Shown here: positions 24,985-32,970 of the stretch, in pieces
Layout: the number at the start of each line of letters is the position of its first letter
Numbering within the stretch: the stretch's first letter is position 1
Position numbers and translations under genes: made by a program
Notes under the pieces: model-generated
What the model was told of the DNA's origin: nothing
Database searches by the model: none
Seen by the model: the letters and a program-made list of their open reading frames with translations, nothing else
DNA from: Flavobacterium sp.
GTDB lineage: Bacteria > Bacteroidota > Bacteroidia > Flavobacteriales > Flavobacteriaceae
Length of the DNA stretch: 34,847 nucleotides
Assembly: GCF_023151265.1 (NCBI RefSeq)
Contig: NZ_JAKLJH010000005.1
Coordinates: forward strand, 1 to 34,847
Direction: 5' to 3'

Positions 24985-25289
24985 GTTTAGTTTAAATTTA
25001 AAGTTAATAGAGCAAATTTATAGCATTTTTTTATACGAAATAACATATTTTGTTATGTTATTAACAATTTTATTAACAAGTAAAAACGATTATGTTCATA
25101 ATCAAGCAGTTGAAAGTTGTGAAATTTAAAATTTTAAACTTTTTTTAATAAAAAGTAAACCTTCAAAAAATAACAAAAAAAACATAAACACCTCACAATC
25201 AATAAAATCCAAAAATCGATAAAAAGTGCATTTTATCGACAATCATACTAAAAAGCGCTAGCAAGCGTTACTACTCTAAAGATTTTAAT
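24985..25289. promoter_or_regulatory. Divergent control region between two barrel genes, with three palindromes
   Basis: On the minus strand TAAATTTG (25013-25020) is the -7 box of the 24394 gene. AATAACATA/TATGTTATT (25039-25047 / 25054-25062) is a perfect 9-bp inverted repeat at the -33 to -45 area of that promoter. GATTATG-TT-CATAATC (25088-25103) lies further up. TCGATAAAA/TTTTATCGA (25216-25224 / 25231-25239) lies 50 bases before the 25290 gene. The plus strand has no TTTG between 25061 and 25289, hence no standard -7 box for the 25290 gene. The palindromes are candidate operators or RNA hairpins. Confidence 0.55.
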
Positions 25290-25844
25290 ATGAAAAGAAC
25301 AATTGTAACAATGATTTTACTGGTTCTAGGAACTGGTTTTTCGCAGGCTCAAATGCTAAAATTTGGTGTAAAAGGTGGTGTAAATTTTGCTAACTACACA
25401 GGCGGAGATGTTTCGGGTGTAGATTTTAAAACTATTACAAGCTATCATGCAGGTGCTGTAATGGAATTAAAAGTATTTGAAAACTTCGCCATTCAACCCG
25501 AACTCTTATATTCTACACAAGGTGCAGAATTGGAAGGTTTAGGCGAACAAGTTAAAAATGAGTTGGGTTACTTATCACTTCCTGTTCTTGCTAAATTTTA
25601 TTTAACTTCTAATAAACTTAGTTTAGAATTAGGTCCACAAGCTTCTGTATTAGTAAGCGAACGAAATGAAGTTGACTCAAACGACACAAATTCTTTCGAC
25701 TTTGGCTTAGCTGGTGGTTTAAGTTATAAGATTACAAACGGATTATTTGTATCAGGGCGTTATGTTGCGGGTTTAACAGAAGCTAAAAAAGATGCTGATG
25801 TGAAAAACTCTGTAATTCAATTTTCAGTAGGTTATATGTTTTAA
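25290..25844 (+). CDS. Outer-membrane beta-barrel protein (porin family, OMP_b-brl_2-like)
   Basis: 184 aa. Signal peptide MKRTIVTMILLVLGTGFSQAQ, then the pattern KFGVKGGVNFANYTGG and FAIQPELLYSTQG typical of Bacteroidetes outer-membrane beta-barrel proteins (PF13568 type). Further strands are YLSLPVLAKFYL, LSLELGPQAS, FDFGLAGGLSYKI and the end IQFSVGYMF. An 8-strand barrel of unknown function. It has no standard -7 box, so another sigma factor may drive it. A strong terminator follows. Confidence 0.88.
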   Translation: MKRTIVTMILLVLGTGFSQAQMLKFGVKGGVNFANYTGGDVSGVDFKTITSYHAGAVMELKVFENFAIQPELLYSTQGAELEGLGEQVKNELGYLSLPVLAKFYLTSNKLSLELGPQASVLVSERNEVDSNDTNSFDFGLAGGLSYKITNGLFVSGRYVAGLTEAKKDADVKNSVIQFSVGYMF

Positions 25845-25868
25845 CACTAAAAGTTATAATATTTTGCT

Positions 25869-25898
25869 AAAACCATTCTCAAAAAGAATGGTTTTTTT
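25869..25898 (+). terminator. Rho-independent terminator
   Basis: AAAACCATTCT-CAAAA-AGAATGGTTTT, 11-bp stem plus T run, 25 bases past the stop of the 25290 gene and before aroQ. Confidence 0.92.
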
Positions 25899-25919
25899 AC
25901 TTTTACAAAAACAATTCTC

Positions 25920-26333
25920 ATGAAGCTTATCATTATAAATGGTCCAAATCTTAATTTATTAGGAAAAAGAGAACCCGAAGTTTACGGCAATGCCACTTTT
26001 GAATCGTATTTTGAAAAATTACAAAGTGAGTTTCCAACTATCACATTAGAATATTTCCAAAGTAATATTGAAGGGGAAATTATCAGTAAAATTCAAGAAG
26101 TAGGTTTTAGTTATGATGGTATCGTTCTTAATGCTGGTGCTTACACACATACTTCTATAGGAATAGGCGATGCTATTAAAGCAATTACAACTCCAGTTGT
26201 AGAAGTTCATATTTCCAATACATTTTCAAGAGAATCTTTTCGTCATCAATCGTACATTTCACCAAATGCTAAAGGTGTAATTATTGGTTTTGGATTGCAG
26301 AGTTATGAGTTGGCTTTAAGAGCTTTTGAGTAG
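25920..26333 (+). CDS. aroQ: 3-dehydroquinate dehydratase, type II
   Basis: 137 aa shikimate-pathway enzyme turning 3-dehydroquinate into 3-dehydroshikimate. GPNLNLLGKREPEVYG with the catalytic Tyr22, LNAGAYTHTS (70-79), His97 in VEVHISN and Arg108 in RESFRHQS are all present; length is normal for the dodecameric type II form. The stop codon's last base is the first base of the 16-bp inverted repeat of the downstream GxxExxY element, so that element abuts the gene exactly. Confidence 0.95.
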   Translation: MKLIIINGPNLNLLGKREPEVYGNATFESYFEKLQSEFPTITLEYFQSNIEGEIISKIQEVGFSYDGIVLNAGAYTHTSIGIGDAIKAITTPVVEVHISNTFSRESFRHQSYISPNAKGVIIGFGLQSYELALRAFE

Positions 26334-26532
26334 CGTTTCACTTGTTTTTTTTACACAGAGATGCTCCGAGTAAAAAGAGATTCACAGAGGTTTTTATATA
26401 CTTTGTGTTGAATGAGGAAAAGAGAGCGTTGCACTTAGTTGTTACACAGAGATACACCGAGTTAGATGAGATTCACAGAGGGTTTTATTTGCATTGTGTT
26501 AATTTGAGAGATAGAAAGAGCGTTATATTTAA
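26333..26532. repeat. Left repeat block of the GxxExxY element (IR-L plus two 91-bp units)
   Basis: GCGTTTCACTTGTTTT (26333-26348) is inverted perfectly at 27060-27075 and 27137-27152. Two direct 91-base units follow (26351-26441 and 26442-26532). Both begin TTACACAGAGAT, then CCGAGT, GAGATTCACAGAGG, TTGTGTT and GAGCGTT, with moderate divergence. The 70-codon ORF listed here starts with TTG and is only the translation of these repeats. Confidence 0.8.
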
Positions 26533-26563
26533 TTTAATTAAAGAATATTTATAAAATTAAAAT

Positions 26564-26935
26564 ATGGAAATTGATAAGTTAACAGAACAAGTAATTGGCT
26601 TGGCTATTGAAGTTCATCGTCATTTGGGTCCGGGTTTATTAGAATCTGCTTATCAAGAATGTTTATATTATGAATTAAAAAAAGCTAATTTAAAAGTTGA
26701 ACGAGAATTAAAACTTCCTCTTGAATATAAAGAAATCAAACTTGATCATGGTTATAGAATAGATTTACTAATAGAAGATAGATTAGTAATCGAAATAAAA
26801 ACAGTTGAAACTTTCACCGATGTTCATAAAGCTCAAATATTAACTTACATGAAATTAGGAAATTACAAAACAGGATTATTAATTAATTTTAATACTAAAC
26901 TATTATCTAAAGGAATTAAACGATTTGTATTATAA
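26564..26935 (+). CDS. GxxExxY protein (PD-(D/E)xK-like nuclease fold)
   Basis: 123 aa, soluble. The family signature GxxExxY is Gly24-Glu27-Tyr30 (GPGLLESAYQECL). The PD-(D/E)xK core is Asp67 (GYRIDLLI) with Glu77 and Lys79 (VIEIK), plus Gln91 (KAQILTYM). These are the metal-binding and catalytic residues of this nuclease superfamily, and all are intact. The biological role is unknown. It is framed by inverted and tandem repeats on both sides, a setting typical of this family in Bacteroidetes, which suggests that gene and repeats form one unit. No transposase is present. Confidence 0.9.
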   Translation: MEIDKLTEQVIGLAIEVHRHLGPGLLESAYQECLYYELKKANLKVERELKLPLEYKEIKLDHGYRIDLLIEDRLVIEIKTVETFTDVHKAQILTYMKLGNYKTGLLINFNTKLLSKGIKRFVL

Positions 26936-26959
26936 AAGTAAAAAATCTCGAAGAAGCTC

Positions 26960-27213
26960 TCAATCAAAAAAACTCTGTGTAAAGAACAAGTAAAACGCCT
27001 CAGTGTAACTCTCTAAAGACAAACAAAATTAAAAAAAGCTCCGTGAAGCTCTGTGAAATAAAACAAGTGAAACGCCTCAGTGTAACTCTCTAAAGACAAA
27101 CAAAATTAAAAAAAGCTCCGTGAAGCTCTGTGAAATAAAACAAGTGAAACGCCTCAGTGTAACTCTCTAAAGACAAACAAAATTAAAAAAAGCTCTGTGT
27201 AAAAACAAACAAC
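26960..27213. repeat. Right repeat block: 77-bp tandem units
   Basis: Three units with an exact 77-base period start at 26985, 27062 and 27139. Units 1 and 2 differ by one base in the first 20 (AAGTAAAACG against AAGTGAAACG) and are otherwise identical. Unit 3 matches until GCTC, then ends as CTCTGTGTAAAAACAAACAAC at the next gene's ATG. A partial older copy (CTCTCAATCAAAAAAACTCT) precedes them. The near-identity means recent duplication. There is no spacer between units, so this is not a CRISPR array. Confidence 0.9.
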
Positions 27214-29679
27214 ATGAAACAACAAATTACGCTATTCTTATTATTCTTAACAACAATTTCGTTCGCTCAAATTAAAGGAACCATAAAAGATAAAGATGGA
27301 AATGCTTTACCATTTGTAAACATATATATAGAGAACACCTATATAGGTACAACGTCAAATGAACATGGTAAATACGAATTAAACACTACACAGAAAAACA
27401 ATGTGCACTTAGTTTTTCAATATTTGGGATATAAAACTCAGAAACACATTTTAAACATCAGTAGTTTTCCTTTTGAGTTTGATGTAACTTTACAAGAAGA
27501 AGATTTTCAACTGAAAGAAGTTGTGGTTGTAAATGGAGAAAATCCTGCTAATGAAATTATTCGAAATACTATAAAAGAAAAAAAGAAAAATGCCGCTAAA
27601 ACCGATAAGTTTGAAGCCGATTTTTATTCGAGAGGAATTTTTAGAGCAAAAGATATTCCTAAGAAATTCATGGGCGTTGAAATTGGAGATTTAGAAGGCA
27701 ACTTAGATTCTACTAGAAGTGGTATTATTTATCAATCGGAAACTGTATCAAAAATTAAATTCCAAAAACCTGATGATTTAAAAGAAGAAATCATTGCTTC
27801 TAAAATTGCTGGTGACGATAACGGGTTTAGTTATAATACTGCACTAAAAACAAATTACGATTTTTACGACAACTACGTTGAGTTTAACATCAACATGGTT
27901 TCGCCTATTGCTGATAATGCTTTTAATTATTACAAATACAAATTAGAAAGCACTTTTTATAACGAAAGTAATCAGTTAATCAATAAAATTTTAGTTACGC
28001 CAAAACGAGACAAAGAGCCTGTTTTTGAAGGTTATATTTATATAGTTGAAGATACTTGGGCAATTTACGGAATTGACTTAGACATTAAAGGTTACAGAAT
28101 GCAACAGCCAATTCTTGAAACCATGAAATTAACACAAAGTTTTAGTTACAATTCGGATAATAAGATTTGGGCAAAAAATATTCAAACACTAGACTTTAAA
28201 GCCGGACTTTTCGGGATGAAATTTGATGGAAAGTTTACTTATGTATTTACTAATTACAACTTCAAAGATGCTTTCGAAAAGAAAACATTTGGTAAAGAAG
28301 TTGTCACTTTTGCAGAAAATGCGAACAAAAAAGAAGATTCGTATTGGAATGAATTCAGACCTGTTCCATTAACCGAAGAAGAAACGACAAATTACATTAA
28401 AAAAGATAGTTTACAAACTCTAAGGAAATCACAAGTATATTTGGATTCAGTTGATGCCAAAGGAAATAAATTCAAGTTATTGAAGATTATTACGGGTTAT
28501 ACTTATAAGAATTCGTTTAAAAACTGGAGTTTCAATTACCAAGGGTTAACCAATTTAACTTCTTTAAGTTTTAATACCGTTCAAGGTTGGAATTTAGACA
28601 GTGGTTTTTCTTTTAGAAAATGGAATGAAGAAACAGGGAAATATACTTCCATTTCATCTATAGTTAATTATGGTTTTGCCGAAGATAGATTACGCGTAAA
28701 AGGTAACTTTTATCACCGATTTAATAATATAAACAACGCTTACATAAGTTTAAACGGAGGAAGCGCCATAAGTCAGTTCAATCCAAATGAACCAATAAGT
28801 AATTTAGTAAATTCGGTAGCAACATTATTCTTTAAAAATAATTACATGAAATTGTATAATAAAGAATTTGCCGAAATTAATTACGGAAGAGAAGTCACCA
28901 ATGGTGTTTTTGCTTCAGGTAAATTATTGTACGAAAACCGAAGAGCGTTATTTAACAACACCGATTATACAATGATTAAAAATGATGATTTGTATTTTTC
29001 GAACGATCCATTACAACCTAATAATTATACTTCGGTTCCTTTTGAGAAACATCATATCATGAAAGCGAGTTTAGGAACACGAATTCGTTTTGGTCAAAAA
29101 TACATTTCGCGTCCTGATGGAAAGGTTAACATTCAAAACGATAATTATCCGATACTAAGTTTCTATTACGAAAAAGCTTTTGGAGCTTCGAACAGTAATT
29201 ACCACTATGATTTAATCAGTGGAACCGTTGATTACAACAAAACCCTAGGAAATAAAGGTGATTTTGGCTTACGCTTTAAAGCAGGAAAATTCTTTAATGC
29301 CGATAATATTTCGTTTGTAGATTATAAACACTTCAACGGAAATCAAACGCATATTAATTTGTTGAACAATTCATTGAACTCATTTAATTTACTTCCATAT
29401 TACAGTCATTCTACAAATGATGCGTATTTGGAAACTCATATTGAACATAATTTTAAAGGTTACATTATGAATAAGATTCCGTTACTAAATAAGTTACAAT
29501 GGAATTTAATTGGAGGATTTCATCAATTAAACATTCCAAATATGAAACCGTATCAAGAGTTTACTGTTGGATTTGATAATATTGGTTGGGGTAAATTTAG
29601 ATTCTTACGCGTTGATTATGTAAGAAGCTACCAAAACGGATTTCAAGGTGATGGCGTAATGTTTGGATTGAAATTTTAA
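27214..29679 (+). CDS. DUF5686 / CarboxypepD_reg-like outer-membrane protein
   Basis: 821 aa. Signal peptide MKQQITLFLLFLTTISFAQ, then a carboxypeptidase regulatory-like domain (about 20-100, IKGTIKDKDGNALPFVNIYI). The long DUF5686 region follows, with NPANEIIRNTIKEKKKN (about 112-128), the DFYSRGIF segment and a probable beta-barrel C-terminal half ending GDGVMFGLKF. It is expected in the outer membrane; function is unknown. There is no plug-domain pattern, so it is not a classical TonB receptor. The start codon abuts a 77-bp tandem repeat block and no TAnnTTTG box lies in the 278 bases before it, so its promoter is unclear. Confidence 0.9.
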   Translation: MKQQITLFLLFLTTISFAQIKGTIKDKDGNALPFVNIYIENTYIGTTSNEHGKYELNTTQKNNVHLVFQYLGYKTQKHILNISSFPFEFDVTLQEEDFQLKEVVVVNGENPANEIIRNTIKEKKKNAAKTDKFEADFYSRGIFRAKDIPKKFMGVEIGDLEGNLDSTRSGIIYQSETVSKIKFQKPDDLKEEIIASKIAGDDNGFSYNTALKTNYDFYDNYVEFNINMVSPIADNAFNYYKYKLESTFYNESNQLINKILVTPKRDKEPVFEGYIYIVEDTWAIYGIDLDIKGYRMQQPILETMKLTQSFSYNSDNKIWAKNIQTLDFKAGLFGMKFDGKFTYVFTNYNFKDAFEKKTFGKEVVTFAENANKKEDSYWNEFRPVPLTEEETTNYIKKDSLQTLRKSQVYLDSVDAKGNKFKLLKIITGYTYKNSFKNWSFNYQGLTNLTSLSFNTVQGWNLDSGFSFRKWNEETGKYTSISSIVNYGFAEDRLRVKGNFYHRFNNINNAYISLNGGSAISQFNPNEPISNLVNSVATLFFKNNYMKLYNKEFAEINYGREVTNGVFASGKLLYENRRALFNNTDYTMIKNDDLYFSNDPLQPNNYTSVPFEKHHIMKASLGTRIRFGQKYISRPDGKVNIQNDNYPILSFYYEKAFGASNSNYHYDLISGTVDYNKTLGNKGDFGLRFKAGKFFNADNISFVDYKHFNGNQTHINLLNNSLNSFNLLPYYSHSTNDAYLETHIEHNFKGYIMNKIPLLNKLQWNLIGGFHQLNIPNMKPYQEFTVGFDNIGWGKFRFLRVDYVRSYQNGFQGDGVMFGLKF

Positions 29680-29686
29680 AATAACG

Positions 29687-29716
29687 AGAAGCACTTCTAA
29701 ATGGAGTGCTTTTTTA
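29687..29716 (+). terminator. Rho-independent terminator of the DUF5686 gene
   Basis: AAGCACTTC and GGAGTGCTT form a 9-bp stem with one G-U pair and a 5-nt loop, followed by six T. It overlaps the stop codon of the convergent TauE-like gene. Confidence 0.85.
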
Positions 29717-30481
29717 TTTTAAAAACACATCATAACCAAAACGAAGTAACGCCAATCCAACCACAATTAAAAAGAAAACACGAATAAATCCGTTACCTTT
29801 TGAAATAGCTAATCGTGCGCCTAACCACGAACCTGTAACGTTACAAATTGCCATTGGAACAGCAATTGACCAAATAATTTTTCCTTTTAAAACGAATAAA
29901 GTTATGGAACCAATGTTTGTTGCCAAGTTGACTAATTTCGCATAGATATTCGCTTTTAAAAAATCAAAACCGAGAATTGCAATAAACGCCATAATTAGCA
30001 AACTTCCTGTTCCTGGACCAATGAATCCATCGTAGAAACCTAAAAAAATTGAAATTATAATTCCGTAAATATAGGTTTGCTTTTGAGTCAGTTTATTGAT
30101 TTGAAATTGTCCGAAATCTTTTTTGAAATAGGTATAAAGCAAGAGCAAAATCAAAACCACAAAAAGCAAGGGTTTCATGAAATCGTTTTGCATTACATTG
30201 AGTAAACTCGAACCTAAATAAGCAAATGAGAAAGAAACAATTGCCATTACAATAAATAATTTCCAATTGACTTTTGCCGATTTCAAATAATGGTATGTTG
30301 CCATACTAGTTCCACTAAAACCCGGGATTTTTAACGTTCCAATGATGGAAGCTACAGGCACATTCGGCAACAAAATTAAAGCGGCTGGAGTTTGAATTAA
30401 TCCGCCTCCACCCACAATAGCATCGATAAAACCAGCTACGAAGGAAGCGATGCAGAGAAAAATGATGATGTAGGTTTCCAT
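29714..30481 (-). CDS. TauE/SafE family permease, full length
   Basis: 255 aa inner-membrane protein with about eight helices in two homologous halves: GFIDAIVGGGGLIQTPALI-type motif near 17-35 and GFYDGFIGPGTGSLLIMAF near 148-166. Family members export sulfite, sulfoacetate or other small anions; the substrate here is unknown. This is the normal length for the family, in contrast to the half-size relative at 3650-4018. Downstream of murA on the same strand, with a 70-base hairpin-rich gap between them. Confidence 0.9.
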   Translation of the reverse strand: METYIIIFLCIASFVAGFIDAIVGGGGLIQTPAALILLPNVPVASIIGTLKIPGFSGTSMATYHYLKSAKVNWKLFIVMAIVSFSFAYLGSSLLNVMQNDFMKPLLFVVLILLLLYTYFKKDFGQFQINKLTQKQTYIYGIIISIFLGFYDGFIGPGTGSLLIMAFIAILGFDFLKANIYAKLVNLATNIGSITLFVLKGKIIWSIAVPMAICNVTGSWLGARLAISKGNGFIRVFFLIVVGLALLRFGYDVFLK

Positions 30482-30498
30482 TTTTTAGTAATCAGTCT

Positions 30499-30534
30499 CA
30501 GTGTTAAGTCACAGTAACACTGCTTACTGCGACT
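30499..30534. repeat. Two mutually exclusive hairpins between murA and the TauE-like gene
   Basis: CAGTGTTA (30499-30506) pairs with TAACACTG (30515-30522). Alternatively AGTC-A-CAGTAA (30507-30517) pairs with TTACTG-C-GACT (30524-30534). The two stems share bases and cannot coexist. No T run follows on either strand. It may be a remnant of a dispersed CAGT-rich repeat. Confidence 0.5.
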
Positions 30535-30551
30535 GAACACAGAATACTAAA

Positions 30552-31862
30552 TTATACTCTCACGATATTAGCTCCAATTGCACGTAGTCTTTCATCAATA
30601 CGCTCGTAACCTCTGTCGATTTGTTCGATATTTTGAATGGTTGACGTTCCTTTTGCAGTTAAAGCAGCAATTAATAAGGAGATTCCGGCTCTAATATCTG
30701 GCGAACTCATTGTTGTAGCTTTTAATTGCGATTGGAAATTATGCCCCATAACCACCGCTCTGTGTGGATCACACAACATAATTTTTGCACCCATATCGAT
30801 TAATTTATCCACGAAGAACAAACGGCTTTCAAACATTTTTTGGTGAATCAACACATCGCCTTTAGCTTGCGTACAAACAACCAAAACGATACTTAACAAG
30901 TCAGGTGTAAATCCTGGCCATGGGGCATCAGAAACAGTTAAAATAGATCCGTCGATATCGGTTTTAATTTCATATCCATCTTTATGAGCTGGAATGTAAA
31001 TGTCTTCTCCTCTTCTTTCTAATGTAATTCCAAGTTTTCTAAATACGTTTGGAATTTGTCCTAAGTTCTCCCAACTTACATTTTTAATTGTGATTTCACT
31101 TCGTGTCATAGCCGCAAGACCAATCCAAGAACCGATTTCTACCATGTCAGGTAAAATTCTGTGTTCGCAACCGCCTAATGTCTCAACACCTTCAATCGTT
31201 AATAAGTTTGACCCAACTCCAGAGATTTTAGCTCCCATTGAGTTCAACATTTTACACAATTGTTGTAAGTAAGGTTCGCAAGCTGCGTTATAAATAGTAG
31301 TTGTTCCTTCCGCTAAAACCGCAGCCATTACAATATTAGCCGTTCCGGTTACCGAAGCTTCGTCTAACAACATATAAGAACCTTGTAATCTTCCATCGAT
31401 TTCCACTCCGTAGAAATGATCTTCTCTTTCGTATCTGAATTTTGCTCCAAGATTAATAAAACCTTCAAAGTGTGTGTCTAAACGACGACGCCCAATTTTA
31501 TCACCTCCTGGTTTTGGAATATATCCACAACCAAAACGCGCTAACAAAGGTCCAACAATCATAATAGAACCTCTTAAACTTCCACCTTCTTTTTTGAATG
31601 CTTCTGTTTTTAAGTAATTTACATTTACTTCATCGGCTTGAAACGTGTAATCTCCAGGTCCATTTTTTTGGATTTTAACACCTAAATTACCTAAAAGCGT
31701 AATCAATTTGTTAACATCAATAATATCTGGAATATTCGTTACTCTTACTTTTTCAGAAGTTAACAAAACAGGACATAACACTTGTAACGCCTCATTTTTA
31801 GCGCCTTGTGGTGTAATTTCTCCTTTTAATGCTTTTCCTCCTTCAATTTTAAATGTTCCCAT
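30552..31862 (-). CDS. murA: UDP-N-acetylglucosamine 1-carboxyvinyltransferase MurA (Asp in place of catalytic Cys)
   Basis: 436 aa. MurA transfers enolpyruvate from PEP to UDP-GlcNAc, the first committed step of peptidoglycan synthesis, in the cytoplasm. QGAKNEALQ holds the PEP-binding Lys22; LARFGCGYIPKPGGDKIGRRRLDTH is the active-site loop. E. coli has PGGCTIGARPVDLH there, with Cys115; here the aligned residue is Asp121. An Asp at this place keeps activity but blocks the covalent fosfomycin adduct in known cases (Mycobacterium, Chlamydia). It is the last gene of the tight DUF493-DUF4290-murA operon, 8 bases after DUF4290. Confidence 0.95.
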   Translation of the reverse strand: MGTFKIEGGKALKGEITPQGAKNEALQVLCPVLLTSEKVRVTNIPDIIDVNKLITLLGNLGVKIQKNGPGDYTFQADEVNVNYLKTEAFKKEGGSLRGSIMIVGPLLARFGCGYIPKPGGDKIGRRRLDTHFEGFINLGAKFRYEREDHFYGVEIDGRLQGSYMLLDEASVTGTANIVMAAVLAEGTTTIYNAACEPYLQQLCKMLNSMGAKISGVGSNLLTIEGVETLGGCEHRILPDMVEIGSWIGLAAMTRSEITIKNVSWENLGQIPNVFRKLGITLERRGEDIYIPAHKDGYEIKTDIDGSILTVSDAPWPGFTPDLLSIVLVVCTQAKGDVLIHQKMFESRLFFVDKLIDMGAKIMLCDPHRAVVMGHNFQSQLKATTMSSPDIRAGISLLIAALTAKGTSTIQNIEQIDRGYERIDERLRAIGANIVRV

Positions 31863-31870
31863 GTAACTGC

Positions 31871-32572
31871 CTATTTTTTAAATGTATTTTTATTTTGATT
31901 GTTCTTGTTCAAATGCCCTTTTGGATTGTTGTTTTTCTTAACAATTCCGGGTTTATTTGTACCAAATTGTGTTTTATTCGAAACTTTCTTGTTCACTTTC
32001 ATTAAATCGTGCGTGTTCGAAAGTTCTTCGTTTGATTTTGAAAGATTTAATTTTCCTCCTGAAAGTTCTAATAAATGCTCAAAAATCACTTCATCAGTTA
32101 CCGTGTCTTTGTTCCAACTCAGGTAACACTTTTTCATGTGATTAGCGATTACTAAAACTAAAGCGTTTTTCAATTCGCTTTCTTCCCAGCTGTTCGCTAC
32201 ATCAATCATATATTTGATATTATTTCCGTAAAAACGATATTTCGGGAAATTTTGAGGATATTTTAAACGATCTGGTTTCTGAGTTAAAATATCTTTTGAA
32301 GGAATAGGATAAGGCGAATCTACATCCAATTTAAAATCAGACATAATAAACAACTGATCCCACAATTTATGTTGAAAATCTAAAACGTCTCTCAAATGCG
32401 GATTCAAAGAACCCATCACAGAAATAATGTATTTTGCTGCTTTGTTTCGCTCTTCTCGATCTTCAATTTCAGTAGCTTGATCGATCAATTTCTGCAAATG
32501 TCTTCCGTATTCGGGAATAATCAAATGCGGACGTTCTGAATTATATTCTAAGTAACTTACTTCTTCTTGCAT
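31871..32572 (-). CDS. DUF4290 family protein
   Basis: 233 aa, cytoplasmic, function unknown. The conserved part (about 1-165) begins LEYNSERPHLIIPEYGRHLQKLI and includes MGSLNPHLRDVLDFQHKLWDQLFIMSDF and NHMKKCYLSWNKD, the DUF4290 pattern of Bacteroidetes. The last ~45 residues are a Lys/Asn-rich, low-complexity basic tail (NNPKGHLNKNNQNKN), probably disordered and possibly RNA-binding. It sits between DUF493 (6 bases upstream) and murA (8 bases downstream), so it is made together with a cell-wall enzyme. Confidence 0.88.
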   Translation of the reverse strand: MQEEVSYLEYNSERPHLIIPEYGRHLQKLIDQATEIEDREERNKAAKYIISVMGSLNPHLRDVLDFQHKLWDQLFIMSDFKLDVDSPYPIPSKDILTQKPDRLKYPQNFPKYRFYGNNIKYMIDVANSWEESELKNALVLVIANHMKKCYLSWNKDTVTDEVIFEHLLELSGGKLNLSKSNEELSNTHDLMKVNKKVSNKTQFGTNKPGIVKKNNNPKGHLNKNNQNKNTFKK

Positions 32573-32578
32573 GTTTTT

Positions 32579-32863
32579 TTATAATGAAATGATGCCTTCA
32601 ATATCCGAAACTTCAATGTATTTATCTATCACACTCTGAGCGCTTGCCATAGTTACACTAATTGAAACACTGGTAAATTTACCTGTTTTAGATTGTTGCG
32701 TAGTAATTACAGCTCCCATATCATTAAAAGCAGCTTCTACTTTTGCAATACTATGCACATCAGAAGGCATAATAAATTTGTACAAATACTCTGAAGGCCA
32801 AAGCGTTGAGTTTGTTAATTCTTCTTTTAATCTTGCGTAAAAATCTTCTGTTTTCTTATCCAT
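32579..32863 (-). CDS. DUF493 family protein (YbeD-like)
   Basis: 94 aa from the third Met of the MMMDKK run; the ATGs at 32869 and 32866 are equally possible. The track's start at 32887 is a TTG lying inside the promoter -7 box (32885-32892), so it cannot be translated from that promoter. The compact alpha/beta pattern (YLYKFIMPSD..SIAKVEAAFNDMGAVITTQQSKTGKFTSVSISVTMAS) matches DUF493, small ACT-like proteins of unknown role such as E. coli YbeD. First gene of the DUF493-DUF4290-murA operon. Confidence 0.85.
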   Translation of the reverse strand: MDKKTEDFYARLKEELTNSTLWPSEYLYKFIMPSDVHSIAKVEAAFNDMGAVITTQQSKTGKFTSVSISVTMASAQSVIDKYIEVSDIEGIISL

Positions 32864-32884
32864 CATCATTTCGTATTGGAAAAG

Positions 32885-32892
32885 CAAATATA
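32885..32892 (-). promoter_or_regulatory. -7 box (TATATTTG) of the DUF493-DUF4290-murA operon
   Basis: On the minus strand TATATTTG matches TAnnTTTG and ends 15 bases before the first ATG. It decides the DUF493 start against the upstream TTG. Confidence 0.7.
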
Positions 32893-32939
32893 CTTTTTTA
32901 TGTTCAGAATTGTAATGTAGTAACTTATAAATTTTTAAG

Positions 32940-32970
32940 TTGATTAGATTTTTAAAAAAACTTACTTTTG
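32940..32970 (+). promoter_or_regulatory. Sigma-A promoter of the AAA ATPase gene
   Basis: TTG (32940-32942), 20 bases, TACTTTTG (32963-32970), ending 18 bases before the ATG at 32989. It excludes the track's TTG start at 32968, which lies inside the box. Confidence 0.72.

Noticed and set aside
26342-26554. 70-aa ORF (MFFLHRDAPSKK...)
   Set aside because: It starts with TTG and is the translation of two tandem non-coding repeat units of the GxxExxY element.
26985-27213. CRISPR array
   Set aside because: The units are 77 bases and directly joined without unique spacers, and no cas genes are near.
26333-27213. Insertion sequence or MITE
   Set aside because: No transposase and no clear target-site duplication could be identified; kept as a GxxExxY-repeat cassette instead.
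32864-32887. TTG start of DUF493
   Set aside because: The codon is part of the promoter -7 box.
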